Below are positions 55,328 through 64,000 of a stretch of 64,000 nucleotides of DNA, piece after piece (the stretch's first letter is position 1; each line of letters opens with the position of its first letter). The stretch spans positions 1 to 64,000 of the forward strand of contig NZ_PVZC01000003.1 of assembly GCF_003002095.1 (NCBI RefSeq), in the 5' to 3' direction. Position numbers and translations under genes: made by a program. This stretch comes from Allonocardiopsis opalescens (GTDB lineage: Bacteria; Actinomycetota; Actinomycetes; Streptosporangiales; Streptosporangiaceae). Below the pieces are notes generated by a model. It was not told the origin of the DNA. It made no database searches and worked only from the letters and a program-made list of their open reading frames with translations.

Positions 55328-56542
55328 ATGGAATCGCACGCCAGCACCCTCCTGATGACCCTCACCGGCCGCGACCGCCCCGGGGTCACCGCGCGGCTGC
55401 TCACCGCGCTCTCGGTCTTCCCGGTGACCATCGTCGACCTGGAGCAGGTGGTGATCCGGGGCCGGCTCGTCCTGGGCATCCTGGTCTCCTACACCGACGA
55501 GCGGACCGCCGCCGACGTCCGCTCGGCGCTGGAGAAGACCGCCGTCGACCTGGGCCTGGACGCCGAGATCCAGGCCGGCACCGGCAACGGCGGGCCGCCG
55601 CGGCGCGGCTCGCTGCACGTCACCGTGCTGGCCGGGCCGCTGCTGCCCTCGGCCATGGCCGGGATCGCGGCGCGGATCGCGGCCGGCGGCGCCAACATCG
55701 ACCGGATCGAGCGGCTGGCGTCCTACCCGGTCACCTGCATCGAGTTCGAGGTGTCGGGCGCCGACCCCGACCGGCTGCGCGCCGAGCTGGCCGCGGAGGC
55801 CGCGGCGCAGCGGGTCGACGTGGCGGTCCAGGCGGGCGGGCTGCACCGCCGGGCCAAGCGGCTGGTGGTGATGGACGTCGACTCCACCCTGATCCAGGGC
55901 GAGGTCATCGAGCTGCTGGCCGAGCACGCCGGCTGCGCCGAGGAGGTGCGCCGGGTCACCGAGGCGGCGATGCGCGGCGAGCTGGACTTCGAGGAGTCGC
56001 TGCGCCGCCGGGTGGCGCTGCTGGAGGGCCTGGACGCCTCCGTGCTGGACGACGTCCGGGAGAAGCTGGTGCTCACCCCGGGGGCGCGCACGCTGGTGCG
56101 CACCCTCAAGCGGCTGGACTACCGCTTCGCGATCGTCAGCGGCGGCTTCACCCAGATCACCGACGCGCTGGTGGAGCGGCTCGGCATCGACTACTCCGCC
56201 GCCAACACCCTGGAGATCGTCGACGGCCGGCTCACCGGCCGGCTGGCCGGGCCGGTGGTCGACCGCAAGGCCAAGGCGGCCTCGCTGGAGCGCTTCGCGG
56301 CCGCGGCGGGGGTGCCGCTGAGCCAGACCGTGGCCATCGGCGACGGCGCCAACGACCTCGACATGATCGCCGCGGCCGGCCTGGGCATCGCCTTCAACGC
56401 CAAGCCCGTGCTGCGCCGGGCCGCCGACACCTCGGTGAGCGTCCCCTACATGGACGCGATCCTGTTCATGCTCGGCATCTCCCGCGAGGAGGTCGAGGAG
56501 GCCGACGCCGCCGACGCCGCCGGCCCCCCGGTGGCGGGCTGA
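55328..56542 (+). CDS. serB: Phosphoserine phosphatase with two N-terminal ACT domains
   Basis: 404 residues. Last step of serine synthesis. ACT-type domains occupy residues ~5-80 and 95-165 (LLMTLTGRDRPGVTARLL and HVTVLAGPLLPSAMAGIA). The HAD domain has the nucleophile Asp183 and acid Asp185 (VMDVDSTLI), AIVSGGFTQI (motif II), Lys in DRKAKA, and GDGANDLDM near 338-346. Mycobacterial SerB2 has the same ACT-ACT-HAD plan and is inhibited by serine. Confidence 0.95.
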   Translation: MESHASTLLMTLTGRDRPGVTARLLTALSVFPVTIVDLEQVVIRGRLVLGILVSYTDERTAADVRSALEKTAVDLGLDAEIQAGTGNGGPPRRGSLHVTVLAGPLLPSAMAGIAARIAAGGANIDRIERLASYPVTCIEFEVSGADPDRLRAELAAEAAAQRVDVAVQAGGLHRRAKRLVVMDVDSTLIQGEVIELLAEHAGCAEEVRRVTEAAMRGELDFEESLRRRVALLEGLDASVLDDVREKLVLTPGARTLVRTLKRLDYRFAIVSGGFTQITDALVERLGIDYSAANTLEIVDGRLTGRLAGPVVDRKAKAASLERFAAAAGVPLSQTVAIGDGANDLDMIAAAGLGIAFNAKPVLRRAADTSVSVPYMDAILFMLGISREEVEEADAADAAGPPVAG

Positions 56543-56546
56543 GCGC

Positions 56547-57032
56547 TCAGGGCGTCCAGAGCAGCCGCAGGTGCCGGGTCTCGGCGGAGATGTCGGCCCA
56601 GTCGCCGTCGAACTCCACCACGGCGAGGGTGGCCGGCGGGCAGTCGTAGAAGTCGGTGCGGGTGAGTTCGTCGACCAGTTCGGCGATGCCCGGGTTGTGC
56701 GCCACCAGCAGCAGCGAGTCCACGGCCGGGCCGGTGGCGGCCACCAGGCTGTGCAGCTGCTCGACGGGGGCGTTGTAGGCGGAGGGCTCGTAGCTCACCG
56801 AGGGCTGCTCGGGCAGCTGCGCGCGCACCACGTCGAGGGTCTCGCGGGTGCGCGCCGCGGGCGAGCAGACCGCGTGGTCGGGCACGATGCCCTCGGCGAC
56901 CAGCTGCTTGCCGGCGGCGCGCGCCTCGGCCCGCCCGCCGGCGGTCAGCGGCCGCTCGATGTCGGGCTGGCCGAGGCCGCGCACGGCCGTGGCGTGCCGC
57001 AGCGCGACGAGCCGCCGCCGGACGTCAGTCAT
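56547..57032 (-). CDS. SixA-type histidine phosphatase
   Basis: 161 residues of the phosphoglycerate-mutase-like histidine phosphatase superfamily. The phospho-acceptor motif is LRHATA near residue 12 (RHG in other members), with the second Arg in CSPAARTRETLD and the second His in LLVAHNPGIAELV near 110. SixA dephosphorylates histidine phosphotransfer proteins in E. coli; actinobacterial relatives have unproven substrates. GGAGAG precedes the ATG. Confidence 0.88.
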   Translation of the reverse strand: MTDVRRRLVALRHATAVRGLGQPDIERPLTAGGRAEARAAGKQLVAEGIVPDHAVCSPAARTRETLDVVRAQLPEQPSVSYEPSAYNAPVEQLHSLVAATGPAVDSLLLVAHNPGIAELVDELTRTDFYDCPPATLAVVEFDGDWADISAETRHLRLLWTP

Positions 57033-57085
57033 GGGAACTCTCCGAAGGTCACTGGAAGCCGCGCGGGCGCCCCGCCGGCTCGCGG

Positions 57086-57178
57086 TCACGGCGACAGGAT
57101 CGTCGCCACCACGGCGAGCAGCACGATGACCCCCAGCATCGCCCCCACGAGGACGGCGAGGCCCTTTACTCCTGACAT
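57086..57178 (-). CDS. 30-residue single-helix membrane peptide
   Basis: Encodes a 30-residue peptide starting MSGVKGLAVLVGAMLGVIVL and ending VATILSP: one hydrophobic helix with a short basic head. It has a good ribosome binding site (GGGAGAG, five bases before the ATG) and lies between hppA and the sixA-like gene on the same strand, 128 bases after hppA. Tiny membrane peptides of this kind are annotated in other actinobacteria, sometimes near transporters. It could associate with the pyrophosphatase, but this is only positional. Confidence 0.75.
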   Translation of the reverse strand: MSGVKGLAVLVGAMLGVIVLLAVVATILSP

Positions 57179-57306
57179 CGGCGCTCTCCCATCGATCTTC
57201 TCAAGTCAATCATGCTCGGGACCGGAAGGTGTCCGGGCCCGGGCATGGAGGCGGCCGGGGACGCCTGGGCGTCCCCGGCCGCGTACGGTGCGCCCGGCCG
57301 GGCGGG

Positions 57307-59625
<2,319 letters not shown>

Positions 59626-60164
59626 TCCGTCCTCCTTGAGACGGGCACGCTTGAGGTCCCGCGCGTGAGTGCGCCGCCGTTCGGAGTGGACTGTCAGCTA
59701 GCCCGACGGCACACGTAGGGCGCGCTGCGTGGAGCGCGTGAACTCAGTCGCCTGAGGGCAAGCCTCCGCTCAGCACGTCCCGCAGGGACATGCGGGTGCC
59801 ACCGTTTACGGGTAGAACCACCGCTCCGCCGAGTTCGGCGAATGGAGCGGTTCCGCGAGTCTACGCAGGAGTTAAGGAAAACCCGAACCGTACCCCGCCC
59901 TTCCGGCTCGACCAGCGGAAACCCCTTGCCGCGTCCGGTCGAAATGGGGCCGGGGCGCGCAATGCGCCGCATTGCGGCCGGCGGGCCGCGCCGCCGCCCG
60001 GTCCGCGCCGGCGGCGGCGCGTGCCGCGGCGCCGTTTGCCGCAAGCGCCGCAAACGGGCCGCTCCGGCAGAAGCGCACATATTTGTTTTAGCGCCCAACA
60101 ATTCCGGGCCGGCATTGGGAGGGGCGCGCGGGGCGGCCCGGCGCCCGGAGGGGCGGAAACCGAA
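59626..60164. other. Long region upstream of hppA with inverted repeats
   Basis: 540 bp between the bldG-operon terminator and hppA, both transcribed leftward. It holds ACCGCTCC (59820-59827) / GGAGCGGT (59844-59851) with an inner GCCGA/TCGGC stem, and CGTTTGC..GCAAACG near 60033-60056. AT-rich ACATATTTGTTTTAGCG at about 60078 is a promoter-like patch. It probably contains the hppA promoter and a structured leader. No gene is visible. Confidence 0.45.
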
Positions 60165-60192
60165 ACCCCACCGGCTGCGGTACCGGTGGGGT
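60165..60192 (-). terminator. Terminator of the bldG operon
   Basis: ACCCCACCGG and its exact complement CCGGTGGGGT around an 8-base loop, 57 bases beyond the anti-sigma gene stop on the minus strand. Confidence 0.78.
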
Positions 60193-60248
60193 CGTGCCGG
60201 GGACGCGGGGGCGAGAGGCCCGGATCCGCCGGCGGGGTCGGCCGGGGC

Positions 60249-60734
60249 TCAGGAGTCGGGGGTGACCGGCTGGGGCGAGCGCCGGTGCGGCACGCCGACG
60301 GCGTCGGACTCCGGCCGGGCGGGCGTCGGCCAGCTCATGGTGACGACGGTGCCGTCGGCGGAGGGCTCGATATCGGCGCGGTCGGCCAGCCCCATGATCA
60401 CCGCCAGTCCGACGTCAGGGGAGAGCAGGTCGCCGATCGGATCCTGCCCCGGCCCGGACTCGGCGGGCCCGGAGTCGGCGGCGGAGGGGACGCGGTCGTG
60501 CACCACGACCTCGTAGCGGCCGGCGTGGTCGATCAGTTCGAGCCGGATCGGCTCGGCGGGGCTGCTGCGCCGGTGCGCCTCCACGGCCCTGGAACAGGCT
60601 TCGCCCACGGCCAGCCTGATCTCGTCCAGGGTGGGGTCGCCGATGCCCAGCCGCCGGGCGACGGCCGTGGCGAGCAGCCGGGCCGTGCGCACGTGTGCGG
60701 GCAGCGCACTTATGGTCAGCTCGACGGTTGCCAT
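60249..60734 (-). CDS. Anti-sigma factor-type ATPase, BldG partner
   Basis: 161 residues of the RsbW/SpoIIAB-like HATPase_c fold: VRTARLLATAVARRLGIGDPTLDEIRLAVGEACSRAVEAH (helical and N box), YEVVVHDRVP, DVGLAVIMGLADRADI (G box) and VVTMSW. In the N box the usual Asn is Arg (EACSRAVEAH), so Mg-ATP binding may differ from classical kinases. The adjacent bldG gene encodes its likely antagonist partner. The stop of bldG is 18 bases upstream. Start ATG 60734, or a GTG one codon earlier. Confidence 0.9.
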   Translation of the reverse strand: MATVELTISALPAHVRTARLLATAVARRLGIGDPTLDEIRLAVGEACSRAVEAHRRSSPAEPIRLELIDHAGRYEVVVHDRVPSAADSGPAESGPGQDPIGDLLSPDVGLAVIMGLADRADIEPSADGTVVTMSWPTPARPESDAVGVPHRRSPQPVTPDS

Positions 60735-60752
60735 CACGCGCTCGCGGCCCGC

Positions 60753-61102
60753 CTACTTCTTCGACTGACGTTCTTCGAGGGCCTCGGCGACGGAGTTGTG
60801 GATGCCGAACACCTTGGTCAGACCCGTGATCCGGAAGATCTTCAGGATGCGCTCCTGGGTGCAGACCAGGTCGAGCGAGCGTCGTGGGCGCGGACCCGCT
60901 TGAGGCCGCCCACCAGCACGCCGAGGCCGGTGGAGTCCAGGAACTCGACCTTCTCCATGTTCACGACCAGGTGGAAGTTACCCTTGTTCACCAGGTCGAT
61001 CAGCAACTCGCGCAGCCGCGGGGCGGTGTAGACGTCGATCTCACCCTCGACGACAACGATCTCGCTATCGCCCTCGGTGTAGTGGTCAAGCTTCAGATCC
61101 AC
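60753..61102 (-). CDS. bldG: BldG-like anti-anti-sigma factor (STAS), frameshifted in this sequence
   Basis: GTG start with GGAGG five bases upstream. The STAS domain reads [20 protein letters not shown], then [17 protein letters not shown] and [23 protein letters not shown], with the phosphorylatable Ser57 in DSTG. After Asp74 the frame breaks: one G is missing near 60880/60881, giving 12 foreign residues and a stop (86 residues). In the next frame the sequence continues as [20 protein letters not shown] and [14 protein letters not shown], ending EERQSKK; one added base restores a 116-residue protein. In Streptomyces, BldG is needed for aerial growth and antibiotic production. Confidence 0.9.
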
Positions 61103-61213
61103 AGAGTCCTCCAGCACCAACCGCGTCAGTCAAGGACGGGCGCTACCCCTTTGGGCGGCGTTCAACCTCGCCCTAGCCTTGTGTCATAACAGAGAATCAC
61201 GACACCGCGCGTG

Positions 61214-63625
61214 ATGTCCCCCCAGATCCCCGATGGAAAACCTGTGAGTTCGACCGTTCCGCCACGAGGTGCCGCAGACGGCCGGCTGCCAGCGACGCTG
61301 GGCCGGTTACTGCGTGACCCTACCCGCACATCCCGGGTCACGCATGTGGAGCGGGTGGACGTGCGGGAGGGCCGGACGGCGCCGTGGCCCGCGTGGGTGC
61401 CGGAAGCGCTGGTCAGCAGGGTGCGGGCCGAGGGGATCGACGCTCCGTGGGCGCATCAGGCCGAAGCGGCCGAACACGCCCGGGCCGGGCGCTCTGTGAT
61501 CATCGCCACAGGCACCGCCTCCGGAAAGTCACTGGCGTACCTGATGCCGGCGGCGGCCGCGGTCGAGGAGGGCGGCACCGTCCTGTACCTGGCGCCCACC
61601 AAGGCGCTGGCCGCCGACCAGCTGCGGGCGCTGCGCGAACTGGAGCTGCCGGGGATGCGCGCGGCCGGCTACGACGGCGACACCCCGTTCGAGGAGCGCG
61701 CCTGGGTGCGGCGGCACGCCGACTACGTGCTGACCAACCCCGACATGCTGCACCACGCGATCCTGCCGCAGCACCGCGCCTGGGCGTCGATGCTGCGGCG
61801 GCTGCGCTACGTGGTCGTCGACGAGTCGCACCGCTACCGGGGCGTGTTCGGCTCGCATGTGGCGGCGCTGCTGCGGCGGCTGCGGCGGGTGTGCGCCCGC
61901 TACCGCAGCGAGCCGGTGTTCGTGCTGGCCTCGGCCACCATCGCCGCGCCGGGCGCGGTCGCCGAGCGGCTGGTGGGGCTGCCGGTGCGCGAGGTCACCG
62001 CCGACGGCTCGCCGCGGGGCGGCAAGGACTTCGTGCTGTGGGAGCCGCCGCTCACCGAGAAGACCAGGGAGCGGGGCGCCCCGGTGCGCCGCCCGGCCAC
62101 CGCCGAGGCGGCCGAGCTGCTGGCCGAGCTGGCCGCCGATGAGGTGCGCACCCTGGCCTTCGTGCGCTCGCGGCGCGGCGCGGAGTCGGTGGCGCTGGAG
62201 GCCGGGGAGCGGCTGGCGGAGCTGCGCCCCGGCGGGCCGGCCGGCGAGGGGGCGGGCGGCGGGCGGATCGCGGCCTACCGGGCCGGCTACCTGGCGAGCG
62301 ACCGCCGCCGCCTGGAGGCGGAGCTGCGCTCGGGCGAGCTGCTGGGCCTGGCGACCACCAACGCGCTGGAGCTGGGGGTGGACATCTCGGGGCTGGACGC
62401 CGTGCTGATCACCGGCTGGCCGGGCACCCGCGCGTCGCTGTGGCAGCAGGCGGGCCGGGCCGGGCGCGACGGCAGGCGGGCGCTGGCCGTCTTCATCGCC
62501 AGGGACGATCCGCTGGACACCTATCTCGTGCACCACCCCGACGCCGTGTTCGGGCGGCCGGTGGAGACGACGGTGTTCGACCCGGACAACCCCTACGTGC
62601 TCGGGCCGCACCTGTGCGCGGCAGCGGCGGAGCTGCCGGTCGGCGAGGCCGACCTGGAGCTGTTCGGCCCGGCCGCGCCGGCCGCGCTGGCGGAGCTGGT
62701 GGAGCGCGGCCTGCTGCGGCGCCGCTCCAACGGCTGGTACTGGACCCGCAGGGAGCGGGCGAGCGACCTGGCCGACCTGCGCGGCTCGGGCGGGACGCCG
62801 GTGCAGATCGTGGAGGCCGACAGCGGGGTGCTGCTCGGCAGCGTCGACGCCGCGGCCGCGCACAGCACCGTGCACGAGGGCGCCGTCTACCTGCACCAGG
62901 GCGAGACCTACCTGGTGCGGCGGCTGGACCTGGACGACGCCATCGCCCTGGTGGAGCCGGCCCGGCCGCCCTACTCCACCTGGGCGCGCGGGGTGACCCG
63001 GATCGAGGTGGCCGAGCCGGTGCGCGAGTGCGCGTGGGGCGAGGCGAGCCTGCACTTCGGCACGGTGCGGGTGACCGACCAGGTGGTGGCCTACCAGCTG
63101 CGCGACGCCGCGACGGGCACCCCCGTCGGCGAGGAGCCGCTGGACCTGCCGCCCCGCACCCTGCACACCCGCGCCTGCTGGTGGACGGTCGCACCCGAGC
63201 AGGCGGAGCGGCTGCGCGAGGAGGGCGTCGAACTGCCCGGCGCCGCGCACGCCGCCGAGCACGCCTCGATCGGGCTGCTCCCCCTCTTCGCCACCTGCGA
63301 CCGCTGGGACATCGGCGGCGTCTCCACCGAGGCCCACCCCGACACCGGCCGCCTGACGGTCTTCGTCTACGACGGCCAGGCGGGCGGCGCCGGCTTCGCC
63401 GAGCGCGGCTACCTCCGCGCCGCCGACTGGCTGCGCGCCACCCGCGCCCTCATCGCCGACTGCGAGTGCCCCACCGGCTGCCCGTCGTGCATCCAGTCGC
63501 CCAAGTGCGGCAACGGCAACGAACCCCTCGACAAGTCCGGCGCCCTGCGCCTCCTGGACACCCTCCTCGCCGGCGCCCCCGACGTCACCACCCCCGAACC
63601 CGAAACCGCCCAACCGGCCGCCTGA
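61214..63625 (+). CDS. DExH-box helicase with DUF1998-type C terminus (MrfA/YprA-like)
   Basis: 803 residues. SF2 motifs: Q-like APWAHQAEAAEHA, Walker A IATGTASGKS, APTKALAADQ (Ia), LTNPDMLH (Ib), VVVDESHRYRG (II), VLASATI (III), TTNALELGVDISGLD and QQAGRAGRDGRRALAV (V, VI). The C terminus has four cysteines in CECPTGCPSCIQSPKCGNGN. This arrangement matches MrfA, a 3'-5' helicase linked to mitomycin lesion repair. An in-frame GTG precedes the ATG and another start (61243) is possible. It is divergent from bldG. Confidence 0.9.
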   Translation: MSPQIPDGKPVSSTVPPRGAADGRLPATLGRLLRDPTRTSRVTHVERVDVREGRTAPWPAWVPEALVSRVRAEGIDAPWAHQAEAAEHARAGRSVIIATGTASGKSLAYLMPAAAAVEEGGTVLYLAPTKALAADQLRALRELELPGMRAAGYDGDTPFEERAWVRRHADYVLTNPDMLHHAILPQHRAWASMLRRLRYVVVDESHRYRGVFGSHVAALLRRLRRVCARYRSEPVFVLASATIAAPGAVAERLVGLPVREVTADGSPRGGKDFVLWEPPLTEKTRERGAPVRRPATAEAAELLAELAADEVRTLAFVRSRRGAESVALEAGERLAELRPGGPAGEGAGGGRIAAYRAGYLASDRRRLEAELRSGELLGLATTNALELGVDISGLDAVLITGWPGTRASLWQQAGRAGRDGRRALAVFIARDDPLDTYLVHHPDAVFGRPVETTVFDPDNPYVLGPHLCAAAAELPVGEADLELFGPAAPAALAELVERGLLRRRSNGWYWTRRERASDLADLRGSGGTPVQIVEADSGVLLGSVDAAAAHSTVHEGAVYLHQGETYLVRRLDLDDAIALVEPARPPYSTWARGVTRIEVAEPVRECAWGEASLHFGTVRVTDQVVAYQLRDAATGTPVGEEPLDLPPRTLHTRACWWTVAPEQAERLREEGVELPGAAHAAEHASIGLLPLFATCDRWDIGGVSTEAHPDTGRLTVFVYDGQAGGAGFAERGYLRAADWLRATRALIADCECPTGCPSCIQSPKCGNGNEPLDKSGALRLLDTLLAGAPDVTTPEPETAQPAA

Positions 63626-64000
63626 GCGGCCGTCCGGGACGCCCGGCCCGACCATCGGCGGCCCAAGGCCGCACCCGGGCGGCCCCCGGCCGCAGGCGCC
63701 GACCGGAGCCAGGTCACCGGTAACGGCCCCGCCCCGACGCGCGGAGACCACCGTCGGGCGGATCCCGGGGGCCGCTTCCCGCTCCCGCGCCTCGGCCGCC
63801 GCCGGGAGACCCCGGGAGGGGACTTCCCGCTCCCCGGCGTTCCTCGTCCCCCGGCTCCCGCGTCCTCCGACTCCCGCACTTCGGCCGCCGCCGGAGAACC
63901 GGAGAGGCCGCCTCCCCCGGCGCTCATCGTCCTCCCGCTCCCGCGCCTCGACCGCCCCGGCGGCCCGCCCGCCGGCGCCCCACGCCAGGACCACCCCGCG
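63626..64000. repeat. Right-edge region with imperfect repeats
   Basis: No gene is supported in these 375 bp. Several imperfect copies of CTCCCGCxCxTCGGCCGCCGCCGG-type sequence, followed by GAGA or GAGAA, lie between about 63775 and 63955, with related blocks such as GACTTCCCGCTCCC. The region may belong to a gene outside the window. Confidence 0.4.

Noticed and set aside
61529-63994. 821-codon minus-strand frame over the helicase
   Set aside because: Shadow frame; sense strand has all SF2 helicase motifs.

Overview
The window is very GC-rich DNA with dense, often overlapping genes. It looks like a chromosomal segment of a filamentous, probably sporulating actinobacterium. The strongest lineage clues are a bldG-type anti-anti-sigma gene flanked by a helicase, its anti-sigma partner and a membrane pyrophosphatase (the arrangement known from Streptomyces), a 6C RNA, a rifampicin monooxygenase with a rifamycin-associated promoter element, and many GTG/TTG starts. 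The exact genus cannot be fixed from this sequence; a Streptosporangiales/Nocardiopsaceae-like organism is a reasonable guess.

0-13 kb: an ABC-2 exporter (ATPase + permease), a small XRE regulator and two paralogous membrane proteins; a large secreted S8 protease; a heterodimer-type pair of fluoride channel genes; an alpha/beta hydrolase that has lost its serine; an alanine-type aminotransferase; a SURF1 protein; a 6C RNA in the 3' region of a DUF3817 gene. 12-17 kb: a membrane glycosyltransferase divergent from a WbqC / PIG-L deacetylase / sugar epimerase operon, probably for a surface glycan. 17-25 kb: paired DUF202 proteins, thioredoxin, VOC protein, serine hydrolase with a divergent IS30-HTH/GbsR fusion regulator, and a CPBP protease - histidine kinase - response regulator operon.

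25-35 kb: hisG and hisE; rifampicin monooxygenase (rox) behind two palindromes; TetR with a divergent short-chain dehydrogenase and duplicated operators, followed by a decayed F420-type reductase gene; a second SDR; an SGNH hydrolase with a prepilin-like N terminus; a lower-GC yefM-yoeB toxin-antitoxin pair; an Smr protein and a methyltransferase. 35-50 kb: DHFR-like reductase, AraC-GyrI regulator, TetR with a divergent lipoprotein esterase around a nested palindrome, BioY, a second SURF1, a TetR remnant, catalase with its Fur-type regulator, a CapA lipoprotein, GH1 beta-glucosidase, TetR, a second serine-less hydrolase and a CoA-disulfide-reductase-like enzyme. 50-64 kb: HD protein, SPFH protein, ABC ATPase, an actinobacterial hypothetical protein, DUF1707 protein, serB, sixA-like phosphatase, a 30-residue membrane peptide, hppA, the bldG operon (bldG carries a frameshift here) and an MrfA-like helicase.

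The most unusual signal is a rigid intergenic element found in six copies, plus one partial copy: inverted TGTGGAC/GTCCACA heptamers always 24 bp apart, then 36 bp (37 once) to the 12-mer GGAAGAATGGAT, then a G/C hairpin. It sits mostly between gene 3' ends. The heptamers resemble actinobacterial DnaA boxes. No tRNA, rRNA, CRISPR array or complete insertion sequence was seen.
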